Of a DNA stretch of 64,000 bases, positions 24,101 through 35,934 are shown piece by piece. This stretch comes from Amaranthus tricolor (Eukaryota > Streptophyta > Magnoliopsida > Caryophyllales > Amaranthaceae): NCBI RefSeq assembly GCF_026212465.1, contig NC_080057.1, positions 25,112,647 to 25,176,646 on the forward strand, given 5' to 3'. Under the pieces are notes generated by a model. That model was given only the letters and a program-made list of their open reading frames with translations. It did not search any database and was not told where the DNA came from. The number at the start of each line of letters is the position of its first letter. Position 1 is the stretch's first letter. Both the position numbers and the translations under genes were made by a program.

Positions 24101-24836
24101 CCTTATTACTGTTTGAGCATTATGTTTGCCAATTAACATGAGCATATTACTTAGAATTATCAACTTGTATTTAACATATGCCTGTTTGCTCTCGACACGT
24201 GTATGACCAGTATAACATACGCTTTTTGAATTTGCGATTCGCTCAAATTTGCCCAAAAATAGCCCAAGATCGACCATAATTCGCATTTCGATTCGCAATT
24301 CATGAGGAGATTAGCGAATCATGTGACACTGTATGCGACTAGTACCGGTTATCTTAGTTATATGCGTGTTTCTAGGTGTGGCTACTTATGGAGTGAATCG
24401 CAATGCTCTAACCAATGTCGTTTCAACTCTTCTGTCGAAATCGCACCATTAACACATTATCCAGCCTTTTGTAATCCTTAGAATGTAGGATATTGAGTTA
24501 ATGAGCATATTATTGACATTGCAGGTAGCTGAACGAGCGCTTTTCTTTTGGAACAACGAGCATATAGTTAGTTTAATCGCCCAAAACCGGAATGTCATAC
24601 TGCCCATTATTTTCGAGGCGTTGGAGAAGAACATTCAAAGTCATTGGAACCAGGCTGTCCACGGCCTTACTGTCAATGTCCGGAAAATGTTCTTGGAGAT
24701 GGATGTAGAGCTGTTCGAAGATTGTCAGAGTCAATACGAAGAAAAAGTATCCCGAGCTAAAGACGTAGAAGAGCAGCGGTTGTTGACGTGGAAGAGACTA
24801 GCAGAAGTGGCGGGAGAAGACATGGTAACGGCTTGA
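21150..24836 (+). CDS. PP2A B' (B56) regulatory subunit, alpha/beta-like, 2 exons
   Basis: Exons 21150-22322 and 24525-24836 join in phase 0 to 494 codons, the family's normal size. B' subunits bind the PP2A A-C core and choose substrates and location. Residues 1-75 are a variable basic, Gly/Pro-rich tail starting [17 protein letters not shown]. From about 76 (LPLFKDVP) to 470 is the conserved B56 HEAT-like domain, including [33 protein letters not shown] and [14 protein letters not shown]. The N-terminal tail and the intron just before VAERAL match the Arabidopsis B'alpha/beta type as I remember it. The 2.2-kb intron holds a MITE (22436-22749), a poly-T run (23870-23902) and a repeat shared with PGDH intron 1. 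No defects seen. Confidence 0.95.
22436..22749. mobile_element. MITE with GGCC..TTTGGTAATCA ends, PP2A intron
   Basis: Left end GGCCAGTTTGGTAATCA pairs with right end TGATTACCAAAACGGGCC. About 314 bp, no coding capacity. The GGCC-GTTTGG type of end recalls PIF/Harbinger MITEs, but the 3-bp duplication is not clean. Confidence 0.6.
24233..24328 (-). repeat. dispersed repeat shared with PGDH intron 1
   Basis: On the minus strand it reads ATGATTCGCTAATCTCC, GCGAATTATGGTCG, TTGGGCTA and GAGCGAATC in the same order as 13821-13985. This copy lacks the 61-bp tandem duplication. Confidence 0.6.
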
Positions 24837-27800
24837 ATGATTGAATGTTGGCGATTAATCAAGAACCGAAAGGGCACCGGATGGACTTTTCTTATCTCCG
24901 TTTTGGTGGTATTCTTTTTTTTTTTCTTTTAATTTTCTTATCTCATAATTTTTTGATCCTTCAATATTTTTTCTCCGTGAATTTCATTTTAACCGAAGAA
25001 GACGTTAGGGAAATCAGTGATAAAATGTAATTTATTTTGTATCAAAAAATTCCCCGATTAAGAATGATATTGCCCAAGTCTCTTCCTAAAAATGTATGTG
25101 TTGTTCATTGTTAGAGTAATACCCAATTCAGATTTATTTTTTTGCTGATTTAGGGTGAATTTTGTACTTAAAAGTGGAATCAAGGATGTTCTTCAATTGC
25201 TAGTTCATCCGTTGAGTTTCTTAATATGTAAAAATAAATTTTATGAACTCAATACTTTTCCTTTTCTTTTGTTTTTTTTTTTTCTTATTAAAAATCAATT
25301 TGATGTTCTATATTCTACTTGTGGATTGAGTTTTATTGGAATCTAGCATCTCAATTGACCAAAGCTAAGGGCTTTTCTTGTTAACCCTTTTTCAAGGGTA
25401 TTTCAATATTTCATATTTGGTATTTCCTTTGTCTCATTGGATTTGCGTCTCTTTAATAGACGTTTGAATATTAATATGTACTTGTCAAATAAGATAAGTA
25501 ACGAGTAAGGTAATGAATGGATGAGATTGAAAGAGATACTGAAATTTACGAATGAAACTAAAAGAGAATGGTGGATACTTCGGTGGGTGCAAATTAAATA
25601 GGACAACTTAAAATAGAAATAAGTTTTGGCATGTCTTATCTTGGATTCCAAGGATGGTTGTTGATTGTTGCTCTATCTGGTTTATTTTGAGCCTTTTGAT
25701 TTTATCTGAGTATTAAGTCTTGTCTCAATTAAAACAAGTATAATTTGTTTCAAATAACATCTTACGATCGACTCTCCTTCCCTCAATCTACCCTACAATT
25801 TTAAAAAACATAAAGTTGATCTTAGATTAGTCTTTGTTTAGGTCGGCTACTCTTTGGGATCTCTCATATGTATCCCTTTCCCTTCCTCACAACCTATTCT
25901 ATGTTATCTAATTTACTCCACCTCTAGGATGATAAACGAATAAAATTTTATGGATGCCACCCTCGTCCTTGTTGGCGTAGCCATAGATTAAATTCATCAC
26001 GTTCGTATGAAGCACATTGATGTCTATGTAATTAGTAATATTTGAGGGATGGAACAAGGATCAATGTTATGGTTGGAACTCTAGACAATCTTGTAGATTT
26101 CTTCACTAAACCAATTTTGTTAAACAAGTTCAAATATTTGTTAGATTTGATAAATATTGACAAGTATGTTGGTAGAGATTATTAGGTCTCAAAGGGCTAG
26201 TGCTAGGTTCTAGGTGGAGTTTTGACTTTTGTACTCAAGGTGAAGCTCAAGATTCTTCAAAGGATGTAAAATGTTGGTGTGTTGCTTCTTTTAAGGGTGT
26301 TCATCTTCAATGTTAGGTGATTGCCATTTCTCTAGAGGTGAATGTTGGATGCTTGCATGATTCCACAATTTGATCATTACTTAGAATTAGTGGGGTGTAT
26401 TTGATGTTAACATAGTTTGTTAAATTTGTGATGTTTTATTCAGGTGGGTAAATTGTGAAACATATGTTAATTGGGTCAGGTTGGGTGAGGTAGGTCAAAA
26501 TTTTTAATAGGATTGGGCTGGTCAATTTCCTTTTATAATTGACCCGTCCACACCCATTTTAGTCCAACGTTCGTCCAATGATCTTTTAGTCCGACTTTGA
26601 AGCTCGTTGGGTCAATCCACTTATAGACTATTATGCAGTTACATCTTAGTTATTTAGCCCTATTGTTAAATGACACAAAGATTAAGAAAATACATATAGT
26701 AAATTAAAATAGTATGATATTTAGAGAGTTGAGTGGTGAGATTATGTCCAAAAATAAAAAAAAGGCAAATTTATTAAAAATTATAAAATAAAAAATGGGC
26801 AAATCAAATGATGGAACATATTTGTTTTTCTAGTGTCTAGTATCAAATTTTTTTGGATGTACAACAATGCAACTCTAGCAATTGGCCTAACCCATCATCT
26901 AGTATATATCCATTTCAAAGACACTACATCACATTCCTCCTACCTTTTCATTAGAGGGGGTATGTATATGAAATGTCTGTCTTCTACCTTCAAATTTTTA
27001 TTATATGCGGAATTTATTAGTATGATTGATGATAAAAGACAATTAAATTAAAAAAATATTTGAATGGGGCAAATAAAATGAGATTTAGAAGCAAGTTTTA
27101 GTGATTTGGTATGAGCAATTCAATTAGCCAATGGTTGATTCACTTGGGATTATCCTATCTTATCTCATTTCATCTCAACAACTTTAGTTTTTAGTATTAA
27201 ACAAAATGGTTCAAAGTGGACAACCAAATTATACGCGATCTTTCAAGGCTGCGGATTCATTATCTAACAACACTTAAATTAATCATCTAAACACACTTAA
27301 AACCTTGCTAATTAACTATTTAACATTATAATAATACTTTTATAGTTATATAAAAGCCAAAAAGGATGATGCAATTGGAAGCTTAACTTGTATAGTTTAT
27401 GGAACTACATTAATCCATGTCCCAATCATGACATAATTATATATGTATTGTATATTATAACAATAATATTATTGCATATTATCCTAGTGCTGTTTAATTA
27501 GTGACTCCCATTTAAGAGAATTTGACAAGAAAATGAAGATAAAACTTCGAGTGAGGAAAGTACAACTATTTTCATATTACATTACATAAAGAAATTATAG
27601 TGAGGGGATTGAAATATGGTACGTGAGAGGTTTCGTCGTATTGATAGTGAGATCAAAGTCAACTGTAACTTAAAAGTAGAATTAAGTTATTTATAGGCCG
27701 AATGCTCCATGTATAATATATTTTTAGTGGTTTTTGAGGGTGGGTTGTTTCCGACCTTTGACCACTAATAGCTCCGCTATTGATTTAAAGGGTTAAATAT

Positions 27801-28435
27801 ACGCAACTGAATATGCGCAACTTTAATCGCATTGGTGACGACGAAATAGTATTCTTAGTTGATAGCAGCACCATCTGAAAAAAATGCATAACATTTATTG
27901 AGTTATTTTAATATAATTCACTTTAATTCAAAACTAGAGAACTATAACTCTTGGAAAGTGAGATTTATTATAATTTCATAATACTATAATTTTTTTTTTG
28001 ATTTTTTTTTATTTTGTTAATCACATGAGTTGTAATTGAAACCAGAAGGGTATAGTGTACCTTTATAATTTATAAATCTTCAATAAGTTAGTGTTATTCC
28101 ACCAATTTATGTTGTCAATTAAGTAAGATTTATGAGTCATAATCACTTTCGCACTTTTTATTTGCTGCACTTTTGCCATTATTCTTTTTCATTATCCCAT
28201 ACTCATTAAGTGGCTCCCAGTGATTTGAAAAGATCAAATATACGCAACGTACCTTTGTTAATGAAAAATAAAAGCAAAGAGGTTGTTTTTCTGATTTACC
28301 CATAATAGCAAATGTCATGAATAACTTCACATATAGTACAGATTATTTAATTTAATACGTCATTTTACTGTGAAATATTATCTTTGACCCATCAAAATAA
28401 TAGACGTACTTTTGCCATTGCCACTAATATACGTG
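24837..28435. other. intergenic, one copia relic
   Basis: After the PP2A 3' region there is a possible eroded Stowaway-type stretch at 25418-25640, the copia fragment 26004-26184, a GGGTCAATT/AATTGACCC-rich piece near 26460-26620, and A+T-rich spacer up to the MYB promoter. No gene is supported. Confidence 0.5.
26004..26184 (+). mobile_element. Ty1/copia RNase H C-terminal relic
   Basis: Two short readable pieces recall the end of copia Pol: KHIDV at about 26010-26024, and DNLVDFFTKPILLNKFKYLL from 26083, matching the family pattern of a KHID motif followed by D.LTKP. A stop and a frame shift separate them. No LTRs were recognised nearby. Confidence 0.65.
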
Positions 28436-28444
28436 TATAAAAAC
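28436..28444 (+). promoter_or_regulatory. putative TATA box of MYB gene
   Basis: TATAAAAAC lies about 70 bp before the MYB ATG at 28509. Confidence 0.5.
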
Positions 28445-28508
28445 ACTCCTATAACTGCATCTTTTACAAGCAAATTAAAGCTAAAAGTGTACGATTCATG
28501 TTTAAAAT

Positions 28509-30191
28509 ATGAAAGAAGAAAATATGCGTAAGGGACCTTGGTATCAAGAAGAAGATGATCGACTTAAAGCTTTTGTTACACTTTTGGGTGCACGACGATG
28601 GGATTCTGTTGCTAGAATTTCAGGTTAGTGTGTGCTCTTATAATCCAATATTTTGAATTACAGACTATTTTTCAGAGAGATGATCTCAAATAAAAAGTTT
28701 ATATTCTTATAATATGTATGTGATGAATTGTTTTTCGGTAAGACTGTCTCATACAACAATTTATAGAATATTTTTACATGAATATCTACTAGTGGCGAAG
28801 CCACACTGGCAGCCTGACCTCCGGTTCCAACTCGTAGCCTATAATATTGTACTTTTAACCCGAATCCCTTTTTAACTTAAATAAGAAGTTTACATGATTT
28901 AATGAGTCATTTTAAACCAAATAATTATATATAACTTTAGCCCCATCAAAATAAGAGACGACAAACTTAACAAAATCGAGTCTTGTCTTAGCTGGATCAT
29001 GTATCGCTTTTCTTAGCACTTTTCTTAGGAGAAACTTGTATTTGATTCTTGCCTCATTTTTCAATTATCCCTTTTCTTCGGCTTATCATGTATAAAAAAG
29101 TCTGAGTAAAATTTAATAGGCAAAATAGTAGAAATAAAATTTTAAGGTGTGTAGTGATTTATTTGAATCTTTATAAAACTCAAAATTAATATTTTGTTAT
29201 ATTTCAGAAAATTTATTTTATCCATTTAAAAACATTAAATTTTAATCTCTTTATAAATAGTAATTAATTTGCTAATGTATCAATCATTCAACTATACATA
29301 AAATAAAGATTATGGTATGAATATGCAGGGTTACAAAGGAGTGGAAAAAGTTGCAGGTTAAGATGGTTGAACTATCTGAGACCATGCTTAAAACATGGTG
29401 CTATAACTCCTCAAGAGGAGCAAATTATACTACAACTCCACCAAACATGGGGAAACAAGTAATTAATCTTTAATCTTTCTATTATTATGTTAATCACATA
29501 CTATATATATTCTCCATCATTTTTCTATTTATAAGACTTTTTATTTATGTTATAGAATTGGATATAAAAAGTATTAATTAGTTTTGGTTTATTTTCTTAT
29601 GTTAGATGGGCTAAAATTGCTAGAAGATTACCGGGAAGAACCGACAATGAAATCAAGAATTATTGTAGAACTCATTTGAAGAAGAAAATACATATTCAAA
29701 CTTCATTGAACAATAATATTACCTCTTATTCATCTAGTAATGTTTTCTCCGAGGAAACATCTTCATTCAGTGATAATACAGACAATTATTCAAATCACAT
29801 TAAGGATTCACTACAACAAGGTAAAAGTGTCACTATGATAGAAACAAGTAATAATTGTAAAATTAACACAATATCTACTGATGAAAGTTGTATTGGACTT
29901 GTAACCGGTCATAACTTTAATTGTGACTATAGTACTAATAAGGGAGTAGAATCAAATTGCATGATCACAAACTCGCCATATGAAATTCGGTTAACCAATT
30001 GGTTAAATATATTGTCGACTGAGCAAAGTGAAGAGTTGATTAGTGCAACAGGATGTTCGGAAAGCATTGATTCTTCGGAGTTTTGTTATGATTATCCTAT
30101 GAATTGGTCATGTCTTGGAGAAGGAAGTGCATGGGATGAGTTTTTAGATAGTAAGTGGGATATGGATTTGTTCAATAATGTAAAGCAATAA
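28509..30191 (+). CDS. R2R3-MYB transcription factor, MYB27/48/59-like, 3 exons
   Basis: Exons 28509-28623, 29329-29458 and 29606-30191 give 276 codons, with the two introns at the classic R2R3-MYB positions (after ISG and inside the K of GNKW). R2 spans about residues 6-57 with W11, W31 and W51; R3 spans 60-108 with I64 and W83. [29 protein letters not shown] and [12 protein letters not shown] resemble the MYB27/MYB48/MYB59 group. The third R3 tryptophan is replaced by C102 ([10 protein letters not shown]), which is unusual. The rest is an Asn/Ser-rich acidic tail with no repressor motif that I recognise; an activation role is only possible. M6 is an alternative start. The reading frame is intact, so the gene is probably expressed. 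Confidence 0.9.
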
Positions 30192-32927
30192 TTAAGTTTG
30201 TTTAGTGGTATTTCGGGTTTTGTTTCAATTAGAAGATAAATATTACTTTTTCAAGTAAGATTCTGAATTTGATTATCATTTAACTCTTTTTCTTTCAGCT
30301 TACCTTGTAATAAAAGGGATTGAATTAGTTAGATAGCAAAATTTATCTCTTACCCATTAAGGATTAAATGTAAATGAATAGAGTTTGCTCATCTTTATTT
30401 TACATTTCTTTTTATGTATGTTGGTTGGTTGGTTTAGAAATAAATTATAAAGGTGTTGGTGTATCTTCCGTATTTGTTAGCTTGAACATTTTTTTCATAA
30501 GAGCGCTCCTTATATTAAAGTATGGTTGTAACATAAATTCCTATTTTACGTAAGGTCAAATATTCATCTTGAAAGGAAGCGTAGATGGCAGTAAAAGTCT
30601 AAAATCCATGCCTCGGACTTTCAATACTCTTTTAAAATATTATTTTAACCAAAAGTTTAATTTGATGATAAGAGTATTAGGTTTTATCTCAGTTGAAGGA
30701 GCAAGAAACACATTCTCCATTATAATTAAGATCCTGAAATCGATTCTCCTCTAACTTCATTTCCTTCTTTCAGCCTACTCTAATAAGAAAAATATGTAAC
30801 CATTTCAAAAATTTTTAATAATATTTATATGTATACCAAATAAGATTTGGGATCAAATAACCCTTCTTGGCCTAACCAACCACTACCCTAGAAGTTGCTA
30901 ATGTTGAGAATGACCAATACAGAAAAGGTCATCCACCTATCCTTTTGAATGGTGGTTCTATACCACATCACTCCATCATAATATACTCTTGGAGAATGCC
31001 TTAAATTTTTTATAAATTGATACATTTGTTAACCTTTTTATTTAAACAAAAGCAACATTCAATAGAACTTGAAATCGTGTAGAGTATAAAAAAATTAATT
31101 AAGTATAGATATACCTTTACATCATTTAATACTTAAATCGAATGTATGATAGAATAATATATAACAATGAATTATCAAGAATAATATCCAAAAACAACGA
31201 TAGGAGAATTTAGACTTGAACCTGCAATGTAGGTTAAGTTTCAAATTATTTGATTATAAATCATATCAATACGTTAAATTGTGTAACGTATAAAACAAAT
31301 AATAAAAGCCGAGTAGATTCGACTCACTTATAGAAGTGATTGTTTAGCACACCGCACACATTATATTTACTAGTATTCTAAATGTGCCCTACAACCGACG
31401 ATATACATTGAAGCTATATATAGTAACTATCTCAAGCTTAGATGTGTGCAAGTCTGTAAATGGAGCTATTAATACTTAGATCAATATGGCTTTAATTACC
31501 ATCAGAAAAGTAGTATATATTAAGACAATAAAATTGGTAATCATTTAAAATTTAATTTAAAATATTCTTTAAAATATTATCACATTAAACTATTTTTAAA
31601 GATATTTTCTAATAAATTTAAAATAATTATTAAATTTATTGTCTAAATCTATTAACCAGCTATAAAAACCCTTGAATTAAATAGCAGAATTGTTGGAATT
31701 AAACGTCATAATTCACAAAAGTATGTCTAAAAGTATGATCACTTCCAATCTTATTAAAAAAAAAAAAAAAGTACGATCACTTCCATTAATATTGTGTCAG
31801 CAGCTTAATATGTTAAGATTATACAATTATATCTCAGCTTAATTATATGTTTTGTACATGCAGGATGATGTACTTCAATGTAGCTTATCTTCTTTGTTTT
31901 ACATTTTATTATAATCACAAATTAGAGGAATCTTGATCCCTAGCCCACTTATTTAGGTTATGATCCGTGTTATTTAATTAAATTTCTATTATTATTGAAT
32001 TGTAAAATATAAATAATATATAATAACATAACAACTAAAATTGGTATTTAGACACGTTTATGAGATTTAGGTAGTCTATGGGCGAACTAAATACACAAGT
32101 AACGTTTTATCATCCTAATGCTGTTGTTAAGTGTCTTCTATCTATGTCGGGGCCTTGAATTATAAATTTTATTATGCATAATGATATACTTTATTAATAT
32201 CTCTACGCGCAAAATTAGCAAAATACATCAGAATAACGTAGATACAAGTATCCATTAAAACATATTCTTTTTGAAGTATATAATTAGAAATATACACAAA
32301 TACGACCCCATTTCAAATAGTGGGTCGTTTCGTTTATTTTTAGGCCTCAAAGTGAAAAATAAAAAGGGCCTCTAATATATTAGTAAAAAATATAAATTAC
32401 ATTTAAATTTAATTCAAGTTGATATCAATCTTATACACAAATACAGTCCCATTTTGCCTTTGCTAATCGACGATCATGGTACATACGATCATGTTGACTT
32501 TGCACACATATGAAAGTTAGTATTAGATCTACCCTACACTAGTATCCGAAATTAATAATCAATTTTGTACAAAAATCCCAATTTTTGGACGTCAGAGATT
32601 GCCCTAGCTAAAAGCTGTGAACTCTTTCTAAAAGGGGAAATAAATTCTATTTTAAGTAATTAGATAAGGAGATAACATGTATGATGTAAATTTCAATGGA
32701 GATAATGTATCAAAATGGAGATCAATTCATTACTTAAATAACATTCAGCTCATTTAGACCTACTATCTACATTTTCTCTAATTATTAATGGTAGGTTATT
32801 ACACAATATTCTTCAGAATATTATCCTAATTAATACTATAGTCTATGCTTACGCTTGACCAACTTCTTACATTCAAGTATTGCTAATAACATACATGGAA
32901 CTAGAGGAGGTGTCGGTGTCGGCCACG
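30192..32927. other. intergenic, no gene seen
   Basis: A+T-rich spacer downstream of MYB. A short direct duplication of GTATGATCACTTCCA/GTACGATCACTTCCA flanks a poly-A run near 31733-31782. I see no coding region or recognisable mobile element. Confidence 0.5.
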
Positions 32928-33012
32928 ACTCATCATCATACCCAGTGTATTCGGCTTATAGGAAAGTATGATCGGGGTCCGAGGAGGAAAGAAAGATGGC
33001 CACAACTCTTTT
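32928..33012 (-). mobile_element. RTE LINE 3' tail fragment, minus strand
   Basis: ATCATCATACCCAGTGTATTC, GGAAAGTATGATCGGGGTCC and GAGGAGGAAAGAAAGATGGCC are the reverse complement of the tail of the RTE element that lies 170 bp away in the opposite orientation. It is a separate 5'-truncated insertion. Confidence 0.65.
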
Positions 33013-33177
33013 GATCAATTTTTGAATTTTATTTTCTTTTATGAAATAATATTGCTATAAGAAACTTATTTTGCCCATTAAACAAGTATAATGTTGTTTT
33101 TTTTTTATCTATTATTAACTTTATCTAATCATCTCAATATTGAATTACGTAGTACGTATTAAGCGATTAAAAATGAA

Positions 33178-34740
33178 AACTTCTTAGCCACTCTATGAAA
33201 CAGTGAGAAAGAGTGATAGAGAAGAGAATTAGACAAGAGACAGTGATCAGAGAAAACCAATTCGATTTCATGCCAAGAAGATCAGCCACTGAGGCTATTC
33301 ATGTTTTAAGGAGACTAATGGAAAAATATAGGGAGCGAAAGAAGGATTTGCATATGATTTTCATCGACTTGGAGAAAGCGTATGATAGCATAATAGAACG
33401 CATCATCTGGGACAGCCTCAAGGCTAGAGGTATTTCATCAAGGTACATTGAGGCTATATGAGATATGTATGACAAAATATCGACTAACATTCAGACACCG
33501 ATAGGGGATGACAAAGCCTTTCACAGTTAAAGTAGGACTACATCAGGGATCGACATTTAGCCCTTTCATTTTTACGGTCATTATGGAAGAAATTTCTAAA
33601 TGTATATGGGAGACGGTACCGTGGTACATGTTATTCGCTGACGATATCGTGTTGGTAGCAGAAACTAAAGAGGAAGTTAATAATAAATTGGAAGAGTGGA
33701 AGGAAGTTTTAGAAGGTAAAGGGTTGCGCATAAGTCGTACGAAGGCAAAATATTTGCGATGCCACTTTAGTGGGACAACGCCGATTGGGGAGACAAAGGT
33801 GTCCATCGGTGAAGAAGTTGTTACGACCAAGTACAGGTATTTGGGATTGATTATTCAGAGTAATGGGGATATTGACGGAGATGTTACTCATCTAATATAA
33901 GCGGGCTGGCTTAAGTGGCGAGCAGCCACAGGGGTGCTATGTGATAGGAAATTCCCAAGTAAGTTAAAAGGTAAATTTTACCGAGTGACAATCAGATTTG
34001 CTTTGTTGTATGGGACAAAATGTTGGCTCGTAAAGAAAACTTTTGAACATAAGATGGAAGTTACAGAAACGTCCATGTTGAGGTGGATGTGTGGTCACAC
34101 TTTGAGGGATAAAATTAGGAACCAGAAGTTTAGAGAGAAACTAGGGTTTGCTCATAGTTCTGCAAAGATTCGCGAAAATAGATTAAAATGGTTTGGACAT
34201 GTACAGAGAAACACTTTTGACGCTCCTGTGGGTAGAATAGAAAGCAACATAGTAGAGGGTAAGAGGGGTCGAGGAAGACCTAGAAGAAATTGGGAGGAAC
34301 ATATAAAAATTGACTTGCATGAGTTACACCTCTCTAAGAACCTGACCAGAGATAGGGGTAGTTGGAGGCGCCTTATTCATGTCTTAGACTTTTGATTATA
34401 TTTCGCTTACCTAATGGTGTTTTGTTCTTGGCTTTTACTCATTTTTATTACTATTATTATCAGTACCTTTTTATATTTATTTTATTTATATGCTCTCTTT
34501 TATTTTATTTTATGTTTAAGAGTTAATCTTGTGTAATAAGATATAGGCTTGCGGAGCTAACTTCAGCTTCACCAAATCCTTTTGTTTGCAGGAACATCTC
34601 TTGATCTTTTTGAGTCGAGGGACTCGTTGGCCGCTTTCTCCTTATGGGCATGAATTGCCGCGTTCTTTCCCTCTTCAGACCCTGACCATAGTTTTCTATG
34701 GGCGGGATACACTGGGTATGATATTGATGATGAAGATGAT
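33178..34740 (+). mobile_element. degenerate RTE-clade LINE, 3' half
   Basis: Reads as the reverse-transcriptase half of a plant RTE retrotransposon: ENQFDFMPRRSATEAIHVL, DLEKAYD, GLHQGSTFSPFIF, MLFADDIVLV (the catalytic FADD), RYLG, then the C-terminal MLRWMCGH, RLKWFGHVQR and GRGRPRRNW. The frame is broken by stops near 33200, at 33459 and at 33898, and by a frame shift between 33461 and 33508, so it is dead. The endonuclease half is absent (5' truncation). The 3' untranslated tail runs from 34396 to the triplet run GATGATGAAGATGAT at 34740. Several solitary copies of this tail lie elsewhere in the window. Confidence 0.88.
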
Positions 34741-34952
34741 ACAGAGCATTCAAAGAATTTTTCAAATTTTACTCCACCCCTGAGTACTTGGTTATGGGAA
34801 TCATGAAGTTAGATACCATTATTAAAACCTATGTGCTCCTTAATAAGTTGAAGTAAAATATGGTTCATGATTTGTAGATGTATATTCTCCAATATTTTGA
34901 AATTTTCACTTGTTTTGGGAATTTGGGGTGGGAAAATAAGATATAAATAAAT

Positions 34953-35018
34953 CACTACAACCTAATATATTTTTAGTGTGATATACTTAGTGACATTTAG
35001 TTTAAAATGTTAATATCT

Positions 35019-35101
<83 letters not shown>

Positions 35102-35136
35102 TTATATATATGTATATATATATATACATATATATA

Positions 35137-35214
<78 letters not shown>

Positions 35215-35420
35215 ATAATATTCTAGTGACATTTCTCATAAATACCACTATAGAATATAATAATAATTACATATGTCACTAAAGACCCAATAAAGTATCA
35301 CTAAATCACTTTATAGTGTAACTTAAAAAAAACCAACAATTATTACACTAAAAATATAAATTGACATGTTTTTTAATGACGCTAAATCCTATGTCGTAAA
35401 AGTTAATTTTTGTTGTAGTC
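34953..35420. mobile_element. CACTA-like non-autonomous element swollen by a microsatellite
   Basis: The left end CACTACAACCTAATATATTT and the reverse complement of the right end GACTACAACAAAAATTAACT share ACTACAAC at the tip; internally, TAGTGACAT and its complement recur near both sides. This fits a small CACTA-type MITE with one mutated tip. A long AT repeat fills the centre. No coding sequence. Confidence 0.4.
35023..35209. repeat. long (AT)n microsatellite
   Basis: About 90 AT units with a few interruptions (ATGT, TTTA, ATCT) near 35085-35140, so several runs of pure repeat exist. Confidence 0.95.
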
Positions 35421-35934
35421 GATGGTGGAAATGAATATGGGTCGGGCCTACACGAAGACGGTATGGAGTATAGACATGACTCACTTGTGGGCTGGCAGGT
35501 ACGACCTACAGCGAGGCATCGACATATGACCTGTGACCTAAGACACAACCCAATTGTGGATATAATTAGAGACACAAAGATTAGTATCTAAAATTCCAAG
35601 AGTAACAAGGAGTTAGAACATAAAATGAAAAGAAGAAAACAAAAAAAAAAGTTACAATCAATATTAATTAGTGTTAAAAATAGCAAGAGTTTCCTCATGT
35701 CAAAAATTTGGTCACAAAAAGTTAATATTGGGGATGATATACAAATAAAGGAAGGACCAAATCAACAAAAGAAATAAAAGTGTATATGTGGGAGAGTAAA
35801 TTGAAGGAATGGCTGATGGCTCCATCATAATCATTTGCATCTAATCCTGTTTTGTCACCTGCCCCATCTGTCCACTCCCCTAAATTGTATCTCCTGCATT
35901 CATTAACAATTATGAGTATATACATACCACCTCA
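35421..35934. other. unassigned sequence with one exon-like stretch
   Basis: On the minus strand from 35893 downward, after an acceptor-like ATGCAG, the frame RYNLGEWTDGAGDKTGLDAN continues to a stop near 35722. The composition looks coding, but I recognise no family and no partner exon is seen. Otherwise nothing stands out. Confidence 0.3.

Noticed and set aside
35007..35282. Open frames of alternating Ile and Tyr on both strands
   Set aside because: These are translations of the AT microsatellite and not proteins.
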